Positions 1-12,411 of a stretch of DNA of 64,000 nt are shown piece by piece. How positions within the stretch are numbered: the stretch's first letter is position 1; every line of letters begins with the position of its first letter. The notes below the pieces were generated by a model. The model was not told the DNA's origin, made no database searches, and was given only the letters and a program-made list of their open reading frames with translations. The position numbers and the translations under genes are program-made. Source of the DNA: Elgaria multicarinata webbii (taxonomy: Eukaryota; Chordata; Lepidosauria; Squamata; Anguidae); NCBI RefSeq assembly GCF_023053635.1, contig NC_086173.1, positions 143,067,197-143,131,196 on the forward strand, given 5' to 3'.

Positions 1-2457
1 GCTCATAGCAATATACTGTTGCTTGGAAAATGATTTTCCTCCCAGTTCCTGTGAGGATTGCAACTAAGCGCAGAGGGGACAGGGAACTCTGGGAACTGGG
101 GGTAGCAGATGACAGCAGTGTCCCTGCTAATAAGAAGTGCAAGGCTATGAATCCTTGTAAGCCCTGGCCACAACACAAGGCACAGACATGCATCATTTAA
201 GAACAAAGGAAGTTACTACTGTTTTTCACCTCATATGCAAATATAAGCAGATTTAATTGGTTAATCAACTAAAAATCATACAATTAATCAAAATTTCTTT
301 AATATATAGCCCTATTAATGATATGAGGTAATTCCCCCCTCCCCAAATTGTGATTCGTATCTCACAAAGGAGTCAAGGGGACTTGTGTACAATGACTGCT
401 GAAAACAATGAAGTGTAAAAGACATATGACGTATATAGACTTCCTGAACAAGGGGTGTGTGTGTCTGTATGAAACATTTAGAACTACAGATGGATAAAGT
501 TTCGCTTTTTCCTATATTTGGATTTTTTAAACATCAAGTTCTTTCCATCCTGTTTATAAAGAAGTCTGCACATTTTGACAAATGTATGTTTTCATTAAAA
601 ATACAAAAGCAAGTAAAAGGGAAATGCTCGCCCATCCACACCAGCCAAATTCAATGGGTAGTATCCAATACTTCCTGAGCATTAGCATGACCCACCAGTA
701 GCGCAACAGGAGTGCTTCCTAGAACAATTGGAAATAAGCTGAGAAGTTGTTTCCGGGATGGAGCAAATCAGGGGAACTAGGAGGAGGGAGATTCGCTAAC
801 CTATCCCATGTCAGAAACCAACGTTTTGGCTCATTTCCCTGTTGCACTAGCTGTGGGCCCTGCCGACGCAACACAAACAGCGGAGGTGCAACGGCAACAT
901 AGCTTACTGTCCCTAAGGACCCTGCTATTCTGAGCATGGAGAGGTCCAGGTTATGCCTGTTAAAGATGAGAAGCCTGTCAGAAAAACGAGATGGCAACCG
1001 TAACTCAGTGCCACAAACATGGCTGAATACACAGGGATTCAAATCCAGACTTTTAAGAGCTAAGGACTCAAAACTCTCTGCCTGGATGGATGAATCTGTC
1101 AGTTTTGTTTTCTCCCACATCCAATTTTATTTTATCTTTGAACTCGACTTACGAAATTCTGAGCCAGCCCTACTGGGAGCATGCAACTCCACTGGAAGCA
1201 GAGCTGGAAGTACCATCAGGCTAAACGTACTATATAGTTCAAGGCCCCCTGCCAAATTGGGAGCTCCTGCTGTAATTATCCACCTGACGGTGACCTCTGT
1301 GTAGATGGGCTTCTGCTAGGCTCTCTTTTCCTTTCCTATGATTCAGAAAAAAAGTTGTGCATTCTTGTATCATATACTGCACACATGCATTTAAAATATT
1401 TACATCCTGTGACTGGCTTTATCCTACACTCGAGGCAGCTTACAACAATGATTAAAAACCATAATACTGATTAAAAGCAAGCAAATAAACAAAAAGCCAT
1501 TCAATGCCGACAAGCACAGAGAAACTGAAACCAACATGTCTGAACTGCAACTCCCAAACACCCTCCTGAGAAAAGATGAGTCTTGCTGAAACCACTTCTA
1601 AAAGCTGTGAGGGACAAGGCCAGCCCTACCATTAGGCAGAGTGAAGCAGGTGCCTCAGGCAGCAGATTTAGGGTGCTTGTGGGATTTTTCTCCCTCAGGT
1701 GCCAAAATAACTTGTCTCTGGATACTATACACTTGGATGAGTGAGGGGTGACATTTCCAGCTCAAAATGTCTTGGGCCAGCTCTGGTGGAAAATGGGCCT
1801 CCTTTCACACAACAAGGAAGCTGTGGCCATGAAGCACAAAATGGCCAGGTATGCCCTGTGTCCATGGTATTAGCAAATCAAAGGAAAATATTTCACCCTG
1901 GTGTTCCTTTAAGACTGTAGACATAGGGGTGAGTGTGGCAACAGGGTCAGAGAGCCATAGTACAGAGACCATGTTAAATTTCTAAAATGAAGTGCTGTGG
2001 CTCAAGTTTACTTGAAAGCCACACCCCATGATTTGAAATTCATTCTGCAGATTGGATCCAGATTTAAGCTGAATCAACAGTGCTGTTGGAAGTGAACTGC
2101 CCCGCCGCCTTCTCCCCACAGCAGTCCCTGAAAATGCTATGCAGAGCGTCAGGAGACCCTGCTGAATGGGGTGAGCTGTAGTTTGTGTGGGGAGGGGGAA
2201 TCCCTGAAAATCGGGCAGAGGGAGTTTCCATGAGTGCTGCTATTCCTCTTCCTCTCACAGATCCCTTCCTCACCCAGAACGCAAAACTTGGATCCAACTC
2301 TCCCTAATTTCACATGCGTGCGGACTGGAGTGGGTTATATCAGTGAAGACAGGGGGACCTATTTGTGCACATACACAAGGGCTACTTTCCATTTTTGTAT
2401 TCCATGACTGAGCCTTGGCAAACCCTGAGCAGAGACGTTTCCCAAGCCCTTTAATTC
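1..2457. other. No gene seen; weak repeat remnants
   Basis: Short open frames only. A LINE-tail-like stretch near 1410-1500 (gaggcagcttacaacaatga) and a member of the ccctaccattaggcagag dispersed family at 1618-1700. Otherwise unassigned. Confidence 0.5.
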
Positions 2458-2465
2458 AATGTGGG

Positions 2466-4597
2466 TAGGGTGACCATATGAAAAGGAGGACAGGGCTCCT
2501 GTATCTTTAACAGTTGAATTGAAAAGGAAATTTCAGCAGGTGTTATTTGTATATATGGAGAACCTGGTGAAATTTCCTCTTCATCACAACAATTAAACCT
2601 GCAGGTGCCCTGTCCTCTTTTGTATCTGGTCACTCTAGTATAGCTCCTGCACCTTTAACTGTTGTGATGAAGAGGGAATTTCACCAGGTTCTCCATATAT
2701 ACAAATGACACCGGCTGAAATTCCCTTTTCTAAGCAACTGTTAAAAATACAGGATCCCTGTCCTCCACTTTATTTACATTTATTTATTTATTTATTTATT
2801 TATTACATTTCTATACCGCTCAATAGCCGAAGCTCTCTGGGCGGTTCACAGAAATTAAAACCATAATAAAACAACCAACATGTTAAAAGCACAATTACAA
2901 AATACAGTATAAAAAGCACAACCAGGATAAAACAATGCAACAAAATTGATATAAGATTAAAATGCAGAGTTAGAACAGTAAAATTTAAATGTAAGTTAAA
3001 ATTAAGTGTTAAAATACTGAGAGAATAAAAAGGTCTTCAGCTGACGATGAAAGCAGTACAATGTAGGCGCCAGGCAGACCTCCCTGGGGAGCTCATTCCA
3101 CAACCGGGGTGCCACAGCGGAGAAAGCCCTCCTTCTAGTAGCCATCTGCCTCACTTCCTTTGGCAGGGGCTCATGGAGATGGGCTCCTGTAGATGATCAT
3201 AATGTCCGTGCAGGTACATATGGGAGGAGGCATTCCTTCAAATAACCTGGCCCCAAACCGTTTAGGGCTTTAAATGTCAATATCAGCACTTTGAATCGGG
3301 CCTGGACCTGGACTGGCAGCCAATGAAGCTGGAAAAGGACTGGCGTAATGTGATCTCGCCAGCCAGTCCCTGTTAATAAACGGGCTGCCCTGTTTTGTAC
3401 CAGCTGAAGCTTCTGGACCGTTTTCCAAGGCAGCCCCACGTATAACGCATTGCAGTAATCCAAGCGAGAGGTTATCAGAGCATGGATAACTGTAGCTAGG
3501 CTATCCCTGTCCAGATAAGGGCGTAGTTGGTATATCAACCTAAGATGATAAAAGGTGCTCTTTGCCACTGAGTTCACCTGTGCCTCAAGTGACAGTTCTG
3601 GATCCAAGAGCACCCCCAAACTACGGACCCGATCCTTTAGGGGGAGTGCAACCCCGTCCAGGACAGGGCAAACATCACCTCGCCAGACAGATGAACCACC
3701 CGCTAACAGTACCTCCGTCTTGTCTGGACTGAGTCTCAGTTTGTTAGCCCTCATCCAGTCCATTACTGTGCCCAGGCACTGGTTCAGAACAGCCACTGAC
3801 TCACCTGGGTTTGATGAAAAGGAAAGGTAGAGCTGGATATCATTCGCAAATTGCTCAGTCCACATTTCCGGATAACCTCCCCCAGCGGCTTCTTGAATAT
3901 GCTAAACAGCATAGGGGATAAGATAGAGCCCTGTGGAACCCCATGTCTTAGGTGCCACGGCACAGAGCAATAATCCCCCAGCACCACCTTCTGAAAACGG
4001 CCATCCAAGTAGGAGCGGAACCACTGCAATGCAGTACCTCCAACTCCCAGCTCAGACAACCTATCCAGAAGGATACCATGGTCGTTGGTATCGAAGGCCG
4101 CTGAGAGGTCCAGGAGAACCAACAGGGTCACACTCTCCCTGTCTCTCTCCTGGCAGAGGTCATCCCACAGGGCGACCAAGGCAGTTTCCATTCCAAAACC
4201 AGGCCTGAAACCCGATTGAAATGGATCTAGATAATCCATTTCATTCAAGAGTGCCTGGAATTGCCCTGCGACCACCCGCTCAAGCACCTTGCCCAGGAAA
4301 GGGATATTAGCCACCGGCCTGTAGTTGTTAACGTCCTCCGGGTCCAGATTAGGCTTCTTCAGGAGTGGTCTAATTACCGCCTCTTTTAAAGAGGTCAGCA
4401 CCACTCCCTCTCTCATGCAGGCATTTACAACCTCCTGGACCCAGCCGGCGATCCCCTCCTTATTTGATGTAATGAGCCACGAGGGTCAAGCACACAGGTG
4501 GTCGACTGGACTTGGCCAAGCACCTTGTCCACATCCTCGGGCCTCAATAACTGAAACTCATCCATTAAAACTGAGCCGGCTTCATATGGTCACCCTA
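2466..4597. mobile_element. Palindromic hAT-type element split by an L2 LINE
   Basis: Ends TAGGGTGACCATATG and CATATGGTCACCCTA are inverted repeats. They are flanked by 8-bp direct repeats aatgtggg (2458-2465) and aatatggg (4598-4605), 7 of 8 identical, as expected for hAT. The internal half 2640-2760 is itself inverted relative to 2466-2635. An L2-like LINE is inserted a few bases before the right end. Confidence 0.75.
2769..4575 (-). mobile_element. L2-like LINE, 5'-truncated, reverse-transcriptase and 3' end
   Basis: The (AAAT)n tail and 3' hairpin lie at the left (2769-2835). Reading leftward from 4560: RT fragments with [33 protein letters not shown], motif A LDLSAAFD and motif [15 protein letters not shown], then a frameshift near 3860, followed by the conserved C-terminal block with LDYCNALYVGLPW and HWLPVQVQARFK. 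The catalytic A/YADD box reads FANDIQL, so one Asp is lost. A dead copy but fairly young. Confidence 0.88.
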
Positions 4598-4605
4598 AAT
4601 ATGGG

Positions 4606-5755
4606 TGATATGGGCTGTACAAACTGTACGATGTTGGGTTGCCAGAGCATAACCCAGAGATCCTTCCTGCCTCTTTAAAAGTTCCAGGTGGCAGCAGAAG
4701 AGTGTGAAGGCAATTGTCTCACTGTCATGAGCACAGAATCAGAACGTAGGCACTTATTCCAGTCTAATCCAACGTGTGTGTGTGGGTGGGTGGGTGGGTG
4801 GAGGGAGGGGGAGTATAATCTTTTATATGGACCACGAAATGGTATCTGGCCTGGAGCCCACCTGGCATTCGTATACAAAAGCATAGCAGGTAGGCTGCCC
4901 CTTTGAGAGCGGCCTGAGCTGTCGCCACAAATGGCTTCGCTGCTCCTCTGGCAAAACGAACATTTGCGTTACTAAAAAGAATAATGCCAGTGGCTGCACT
5001 TGAATGCTCGCTTTTTCACCTTCCAGGACATCTGTGGGTTCTCTGCCCAACTGAGCATGACGGAAACAATGCAAAGCAATAAAGTGCAGGGGGAAAGCCG
5101 TCTTTTAAATTAACCAAAATAATTACACGTACAAAGATTCCATCTGTAATATTTTTACAATTCTTCAAACCAGGCTTCGCTCTGAGACTCGGAGGAAGGG
5201 GCATACTCTTCACGTTTCTTCTCAAGGTGTTGAGCTTTTATTCTGGTATCGGCACTCTCACTGTTCAATACCACCTCCCGCTCCAGTCTGCAAGTGACTG
5301 AAAAGACCAGTCTGCAAGACCGATTTGGCTTTCTTAGATCTATTTGAGCTAGGCTAGGGAATGGACCATGCCATGTCCACTAAGAAACAGCTGAGTTGTT
5401 GAGCAGTGAATGTTTACTGCTGCAGACGTGATTCTTGTTCCCCAGTGTTTGAGGAAGGATGACCCCCATAGAGAAAGGGTTCACATAGTGGATAAACAAA
5501 GGCTAAGAATCTTGCAGTCAATCTACTTCACAGGGTTTTGCCTGAAGCTTTTGTTAGAGGGAGCTTATGGGAAACACACAGCTGAGGTTCTATGGCACAT
5601 CTCACACAATGACTAATCCATCAAAACCCCTGGGATGCCCTATTAATGGACCCCCAGCCTCAGGGCTGGCATCAAAGGTAAGCATGGCTGGGCACTTGCT
5701 GAGGGCCCACACCCCAGCAGGGTCCCACTGACAACAGCCCCCTGGAATTGCTCCT
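4606..5755. other. No gene or clear element seen
   Basis: Unique-looking sequence apart from the GGGT-type repeat at 4772. No splice-bounded coding frame recognised. Confidence 0.45.
4772..4812. repeat. (GGGT)n-type simple repeat
   Basis: GT dinucleotides followed by repeated GGTG units and a short purine run. Confidence 0.8.
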
Positions 5756-5999
5756 CCAGTGTGGTGTAGTGGCTAAAGTGTTGGACTGGGAGTCAGGAGA
5801 TCTGGGTTCTAGTCCCCACTCAGCCATGGAAACCCACTGGGTGACTTGGAGCCAGTCACAGACCCTCAGCCCAACCTACCTCACAAGGTTGTTGTTGTGA
5901 GCATAAAATGGAGAGGAGGAGGATTATCTACGCCACCTTGGGTTCCTTGGAAGAAAAAAGGCGGGATATAAATGCAATAATAAAATAAATAAATAATTA
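5756..5999 (+). mobile_element. Sauria-type tRNA-derived SINE
   Basis: Head ccagtgtggtgtagtggcta with A- and B-box-like motifs (gggttctagtcccc), conserved central gttgttgttgtgag, and a 3' end aaaggcgggatataaatgca with an AAAT tail. Essentially full length. Confidence 0.88.
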
Positions 6000-6292
6000 T
6001 TGCAACTTGCTTGTTCACCTGCCTCTCGCTCTGGCCCAGACAACAGTGGTGGTAAGAAGGAGTACTACTAGTTATCTATTTATTAGACACCTGATGTCCA
6101 CCAGTTACAAAGTAGTGGTTTGGAGAGGAACCTACACTTAGAATTAAGGAATTAAGCCGAGGAATTTGTTTGAGTTCCAGAACTGAACTTGTAATACTTC
6201 CACACAAAAATCCTAGTTTCCCCCTACGTTTTCCATTTCAGCAGCCTAATCTAGGGAGGAAATCCTACCTTGCTGTTGTCTTTGTTAAACAG

Positions 6293-6428
6293 AGCAGCCT
6301 TCCCCAACCTGGTGCCTTCCAGATGTGTTGGACTACAATTCCCAGCATGCCCCAACCAGCATGCCCAATGGTCAGGAATACTGGGAGCTGTGGTCCAAAA
6401 CATCTGGAGGCCACCAGGCTGGGGAAGG
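6293..6428. mobile_element. Palindromic hAT-type MITE (CAGCCTTCCCC family)
   Basis: Arms carry cttccagatgtgttggact and, inverted near the right end, tccaaaacatctggagg. Same family as the copy at 45174 that retains an 8-bp target duplication. Confidence 0.7.
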
Positions 6429-7049
6429 GGGCAGTAGTGGGTCAGAACCCCTTGTCAATCTACTGCAAATCACCCAGAGATCTCCGATAGTAGTTCACCT
6501 TTCTGTCCATCTCTGTTCTAAGGAGAGATTTCACAACGTAAATTGTTCTGCTGCAGATCATCTTCCCTTGAGGATGAGTTTTATGAGCATCTGCTGGCAG
6601 TGTGAGTGTTAATGGACCGTGCAGAGCGGTGCTTGGCATCCTTTTCTTCACAAGTCTGTGCCTGTGCCCAGGGGTCCTTCAGCACATTGTCCGAGCGCCC
6701 ATGAAAGCATGCATTTTCCATGGAGCAGCTGGCTCACACATCCTAATGTTATTTCTTTGGTATAGCATTCTCGGTTTACTCTATGCAGCCAAGGGTTTTT
6801 CTGATGGCTTAACACACCTCTCCTTTGTGGGGTGGGGGAGCAGCTGGGCAGTGTCAGCTCCAGGTTTTAGATGGCCCTTGGACTAGGTACCCTCAATGGG
6901 CCCCCTCCCTCAGTGAATCTGCCTTCACCATCACCATTCCGGCTGGCTATTGCTGTTCACCCTCTTTCTCATCATTTCTACCGCTGGCTCACTTTCTTCA
7001 CAGGCAGTGGCATCTCCCAGATCAAGCAAGCTCAAAGTGTGTTGGCCCT

Positions 7050-7132
7050 CGTCTTAGACCAGCCTTCCCCCATCTGGTGCTGAGGATGCTGGGAGATGTA
7101 GTCCAATGCTTCTGGAGGGTACCAATTTCCCA
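7050..7132. mobile_element. Fragment of the CAGCCTTCCCC palindromic MITE
   Basis: Contains ccagccttcccccatctggt and ggagatgtagtccaatgc; the copy is internally deleted. Confidence 0.55.
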
Positions 7133-7264
7133 TTTCCTAACCTAGGGAATACCTTTCCTAAACAACAAGGACTTAATTTTAGACAGAGCTGACCAACCCC
7201 TAAACCTAGCTTAAATAACAGAGCTTAGTCCTAGGGCAGGTGAAGTAATTATAAAAAAGAACCA

Positions 7265-7345
7265 GTGGCAAGTAGAAGGAAGAGTACTAAACTTGCACTA
7301 GGGAGACCTGGGTTCAAAACTTCATTGAGCCATGAAGCTGCCTAC
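7265..7345 (+). mobile_element. Sauria-type SINE fragment
   Basis: Only the tRNA-like head with agggagacctgggttcaaaa survives. Confidence 0.45.
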
Positions 7346-8367
7346 ACTAGTCCATCCATTTCACTTCTCTGGCTCCATATGCCTGTTCTCCTTAGCAGTT
7401 GAGGTACAAATGCAATCAATAAAGAGGAGTGACTTGATGCCTGCATTTACTTCTTTTCAGCACTGAATCCATAAATCTAGAATTAGGGTTACAGACTTTC
7501 AGGTCAGAAGGTGTGATTTCCAAGCACGTTTGAGCCCCTGCACCTTTTTATTTAAGAGCTCAGAACAGAAGCCAGGAGTCCCATGTCTCCACTCGCCATG
7601 ACCCAAAGTAATTCATTTATATTTTTACTCTACCCTTTCCCAAAAGCTCAAACATGATACATAATTTAGGCTGCAATCCTATACACAATTACCTGGGAGC
7701 AAGTCCCATTGATCTCAATGGGGCTTACATCTGAGTAAATGTACATGGGATTGCATTCCTATAGCTGAAAAGTATAACTGACCTCCCATGCCTTTTAAAT
7801 AGCAATAGCCTTCTCTGACCAAAGGACTTCAAATCCCACCATTCTGACCTACAATTAGCCACTCTGACCCACTGTACCTCCTTCCCCAAGGAAGGGATCA
7901 TATGCAAGATACATACACAAGATCACTACCTTGTATTCAGTATTGATTTGGATTAACCAACCCTAGCCTCCCCACAAGCAGGGCTGGCCTTACATCAAAT
8001 AGTGCCCTAGGAGATAAGTGCCTTAGGTACCCCTGCCTACAAATTGTGTTCAGCTTCTGAATAGCTGCTTTTTTTTTTTGCATTGCATCTGATTCTGCAG
8101 CCTACTTCATAACTTTGTCACACAATTTGCATGCATGATTTATCCTTGCTATATAAGATGATAAATTTGCATGCACAAATCTGATCACAATTACTCTCTC
8201 ACACACAGCTTATTGAATAGGCAGTGATGTTGTACATCTTCCTGAAAGGGGGGTGGGGAACAGTGGCCATGTAGATCAGATGAGCTATGCTGAATCAGAT
8301 GAAAGATCCTTTGTTTGATCCAGTATGGGAACATGACCTGGAGGGTGCTATTGCCTTCATGGCCTGA
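7346..8367. other. No gene seen
   Basis: Moderate AT content. tgcaatcctatacacaatta and ggagcaagtcccattgat near 7670-7720 look like a dispersed repeat tail; otherwise unassigned. Confidence 0.4.
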
Positions 8368-8717
8368 TTCATAGAATCATAGAGTTGGAAGGGGCCTATA
8401 AGGCCATCGAGTCCAACCCCCTGCTCAATGAAGGAACCCACCTTAAAGCATACCTGACAGATGGCTGTCCAGCTGCATCTTGAAGGCCTCTAGTGTGGGA
8501 GAGCCCACGAGTTCCATTGTCGTATTGCTCTAATTATTATTATTATTATTATTTATTTATATAGCACCATCAATGTACATGGTGCTGTACAGATAACACA
8601 GTACATAGCAAGACCCTGCCGCATAGGCTTACAATCTAATAAGTTGTAGTAAACAATAAAGAGGGAAGGAGAATGCAAACAGGCGTCCAGCAGGAATCTG
8701 GCTTCCTGTAACTTATA
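8368..8717 (-). mobile_element. CR1 LINE 3' end interrupted by another repeat
   Basis: CR1 tail at 8368-8532 (gaatcatagagttggaaggg, ccatcgagtccaaccccct), resuming at 8692-8717 (ggaatctggcttcctgtaac). The interruption 8533-8690 starts with (ATT)n and contains agcaccatcaatgtacatgg, a LINE/SINE tail of uncertain family. Confidence 0.75.
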
Positions 8718-8770
8718 TTTATTTTTATTTATTACATTTTTATACCGCCCAATAGCCGAGGCTGGGTGGA
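8718..8770 (-). mobile_element. L2-like LINE 3' tail
   Basis: Reverse-oriented AAAT tail and the hairpin ataccgcccaatagccgagg, inserted at the broken end of the CR1 copy. Confidence 0.7.
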
Positions 8771-8789
8771 ATTCCAGCCATATATCGAA

Positions 8790-8998
8790 CCTGTTCAGAC
8801 GGCACGCTAAGCCACAGTGGTCCAGCATTTTGAGCTAAACATGATGGCTTAGTGTGTCGTGTGAACCATGACTTAGCGTGTTGTGCAAACCATTCCTAAC
8901 CATGGTGGCTACACAACCACAGTTTAAACACACTCACTAACGATTTGCTGCAAACAGGTTAGCGGCCTAACCATGGCTTAGCGTGTTGTCTGAACAGG
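8790..8998. mobile_element. Palindromic MITE (CCTGTTCAGAC family)
   Basis: Inverted ends CCTGTTCAGACGGCACGCTA and its complement tagcgtgttgtctgaacagg. The interior is AT-moderate with repeated ttagcgtgttg motifs. No clear target duplication seen. Confidence 0.7.
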
Positions 8999-9377
8999 CC
9001 CATCATCCTGACAGTGAGAATGGCAGGGTGATTAAGGGCACAATCTATGCATGTTTAGAGAGAAAGAGGCTGACAGCTCTCAGCATTCCCCAGCCAGCCA
9101 GCATGGGACTGCACCCTTAATATCAATAATCTTGACCACGAGTCTTTAGAACAGCTTAGGAAGCACCCAGGAAATCATAAAATCTAGCCTTCTGTTCCAG
9201 ACAGGACCCTCCACAAATTAAGTTTCCCCTTCTCCCCTCACCATTAATTTACAGCAAGCTACAAACAAAGAGCAGGAGCAATATAGCCAGTAGTCTCCCA
9301 ACCACAAGACCACAACATCAATGCTAACATAGTATCTAGGCACCTCGCTACCAGTCATTTATCCTCCCAAGCCCTGC

Positions 9378-9500
9378 AGCTTGGCAAAGAAATACAATTA
9401 TCTTCATTTTATAAGTGAGGCACAGTGAAAGAGAGATTGACTTGGCCACGGTCAAAAAAATGAGTTTGCTTTAGAGTTACAAGCCATAATAAATCAATCA
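9378..9500 (-). mobile_element. MIR SINE, old
   Basis: Reverse-strand MIR core: cttcattttataagtgaggc followed by gacttggccacggtca. Confidence 0.6.
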
Positions 9501-9730
9501 GAAGCAATTCCCAGATACACACCCACACACTCAATAGACCACATAGAAGACAAAAATCTGAATCCCCCAGATTAAAAACACTCATGACAGCATATTCTCT
9601 ACGCAGACAACCTAGTAGTTGATCCCTAAGTCACCCACCCTCACACGCAATTCCACCAGACTTCAATCTTTCAAATAGAAAGACAAACTGTGGAAAACAG
9701 AAGCCAAAAATCCTATTCCCAGTCCATCTC

Positions 9731-9900
9731 ATTATTATTATTATTACTTATTTATTTATTGCATTAATATACCACCCTATAGCTGAAGCTCTCTGGGCAG
9801 TTTACAAAGATGAAAACACGGAACATTAAAAACAAATGTACAAAATTTTAAAGCATAAAAAACATAAAAACTGATCGCCCTGCTATGCCATAAAAATTGC
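9731..9900 (-). mobile_element. L2-like LINE 3' end
   Basis: Starts with an (ATT)n/(ATTT)n tail, then the decayed hairpin agctgaagctctctgggcag and 3'UTR-like A-rich DNA. Confidence 0.7.
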
Positions 9901-10157
9901 AGATGCCAAACACAAACACACACAAAAAGATGAACCTCTGTTTTGAGATCCAGAGGGCCGATTCACACATTACACCTTTTCTTGCACTGAAAAGCAGTTC
10001 CACGTAGGAAAAATCTGTATGTAGGTCATCTCACAACTAAGGAACCTAGACACCATGCGTTTGGGTTCTAATAGCTTTGGGAGTTAAAACCCAGCACAGT
10101 TATGTCTATTAACCTAAGAGCCAATTCAAACACTTCCATCAGGGGCAAGCCACACTC

Positions 10158-10282
10158 TACAGCAGCCTACTTCAATCTGATGCCCAACAGAGATATTGGA
10201 CTACAAGTTCCAGCTGTCTAGGGTGTGCTGGGAGTTGTAGTCCAACACATCTGTAGGAGACCAGGTTGGGAGGCTGCTTGCA
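10158..10282. mobile_element. CAGCCTTCCCC-family palindromic MITE
   Basis: Left cagcagcctacttcaatctg and right gaccaggttgggaggctgct are inverted; the core has gggagttgtagtccaacaca. Confidence 0.65.
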
Positions 10283-10340
10283 CCCAATCATGTCTCCCTG
10301 TTAAGTGTACTTGATGGCACAGTTTAGGCAGTGTAAGTGT

Positions 10341-10341
<1 letters not shown>

Positions 10342-10376
<35 letters not shown>

Positions 10377-10386
10377 ACACACACAC
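10342..10386. repeat. (CA)n microsatellite
   Basis: About 22 CA units with one interruption. Confidence 0.9.
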
Positions 10387-10394
10387 ATTTTTAG

Positions 10395-10660
10395 GCTGTC
10401 CTTCAGGATAAAACTCCGAAGGTGGCATAAAAACAATAATAAAATTCCAATAAAAATGTAAAAACTAAATACAGAGATAAATGCACAAGAACAATAGCTA
10501 TAAAGCCAATAGAATCCAGCAAAGCTATACCACGAAACCAAAACCGGTTATAAAACATGCTAAAATGTCCAGGCAAATAAAAACAATCTTTTGACTCGTG
10601 CCAAAGAGGACAGCAGGATTAGCACCAGACAGACTCCTTGGGGATGGACGTCCCATGGAC
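10395..10660 (-). mobile_element. Decayed L2-like LINE 3'UTR
   Basis: A-rich 3'UTR-like DNA with acagactccttggggatgga, comparable to the same position in the 2769-4575 copy. Confidence 0.4.
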
Positions 10661-11324
10661 AGGCCCCACAACCCAAAAGCCTTCCCCTCTCTTTCCTCCC
10701 CTTCCCTCTAACCTGAGATGGTGGAGAGGGTGACCAGAAAAGGGCCTCAGGTAAGGGACATGAATTATGTCATCCGTAAAGCAGACCTCGCCACGAAGGA
10801 ACAGAGGCATGCTGGATTGTACCCATAGTTTATTTGCAACAGACAGACATACTCCATCAGTCATTTGACACAGCCCTGGGCCAGGTGTGAGACGTTTGGC
10901 ACCACATGGAGCGACATCGGGTGGCAAAGATAGTGGAGCAGCATATTCCCCCCCCCCCCCAGTTGGCTGGACTCCGCAGTTCCCAAGGGGCTCTGGTGTC
11001 CTGCTGGCATCCCAACCCAATTGCCATTTGCTCTGTCCAGGGGACCAAGCAGTCTCCTCTCCCACTGAAGAGAATGGAAATCTCTCCAACCCAAGAATCA
11101 GAGGCTTGACAGCTCCTTCCTTCTCAATCACCCCACCTGCCCAAGGACCCAAGAATCTTGGCTCCAGCTCCCCTCCCGCCCTCCTCCTTGTGTGCCCAGG
11201 AGACTTCAAGCCTCCCCTCTCCGCAGACACCACCCTTTCCCAAAAGGGCCCAGTGGGGATCCCAACACACCTTGCCACTCCCCACACACACCCTGTTGTC
11301 ACCACCACCTCTACCACCAGCAAT

Positions 11325-11530
11325 CAGTGGTGGCTGGTGGCTCCGATTTTGATTGGGGCTGTGAATCGATTCTGGGTTTTAGTCAGAACCAGCCAAAACT
11401 CTGAAGGCGCAATCCAAGGCGCTGAACCCGGGTTTTTTGTCCAGCACCTTGGATCGCTCCTATAGAGTTCTGGCTGAAACACAGACTGGATTCACAGCCC
11501 CACAGAAATCGGAGCTACCAGACTCCAATG
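11325..11530. mobile_element. Palindromic hAT-type MITE (CAGTGGTGGCTGG family)
   Basis: Starts CAGTGGTGGCTGGTGGCTCC; the decayed inverted end finishes at 11530. Flanked by 8-mers ccagcaat and ccaccaac (6 of 8). Confidence 0.7.
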
Positions 11531-12411
11531 CCACCAACCCTGGTCTTGATCCCTAACCCTCCCGGTTTTCCTTCCTTCGAACATACCTCCCCAAGGTTCT
11601 TTCCCTCCCTCCCTCCCTCCCGAATAACTCCGGAGTGAGTCCCGCGGCTGCTCAGCCCCGATGTGAGTGACGCTACCTCGACCGAAGAGGGCAGCGCGTT
11701 GCTTCCCGCCTGCTCGCCCTGCGCGTGCAGAAAGCCGCAGCCGGCGCTGCCGCAGGTCGCTCCTCCAAGGTCAGCGAGAGAAACCGAGGGCTGCCTCCCC
11801 GCCAGCAGGGCTGTTTCCCGCCGCCGCCACCGGCTCGTCCTCGCCGACCCGGCCGCTCCGTCGACCCTCCCGGGGAAGCCGGGCAGGGCGACGCAGCAGC
11901 GGGCTGGCAAGGGAAGCCCAAGAAGCCGCCCCACCCCCCACCCCCGCCCGCCTGGCGCAGAAAGCGGGCAGCGTGTGTGTGTGGCTGGCTGGCGTGTCCT
12001 ATGCTGGCGGCAGTCAAGAAACTGGGAGTCGAAGGAGAAGCCTTCGTCTGCGCCCCGGCGCGAGCTTGCAAAGGCGAAGCTCCCCCTAAGACGAGCGCGC
12101 CTCGGAGCATGTGCAGAAGGCGTCTGTCTCAAACAGGCTTCCCTCCACTCCGCCCCGCGTCTGAAAGGCATGAGCCCCCGCACTTCTCCCTCCGAGAAAG
12201 TGACCTGCGGCCAGGGATGCCCCTCCCGCGGCTTTTTGCTGGGCTGGGGGCGCCCCTTCGCGGCGCTTTCCTCGTGTCTAGAACTCCAGGGGATCAGCAG
12301 CCCTGCCCGGCCTGGCCCAGCTTTGCGGCCGTGGGCGTTCCTGCCGCCCTCGCCCATCCTCGGAGCAGGGGGCGCCTAGGCAGCAGACGGGGGGTGGGGG
12401 CGCCCACTCAC

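Noticed and set aside
10342-10386. Regularly spaced repeats suggestive of a CRISPR array
   Set aside because: Only microsatellites and dispersed eukaryotic repeats were found; no repeat-spacer structure anywhere.
10619-11323. 234-codon minus-strand frame
   Set aside because: Contains a poly-G/C tract and no recognisable domain; the neighbouring sequence is LINE remnant and MITE.
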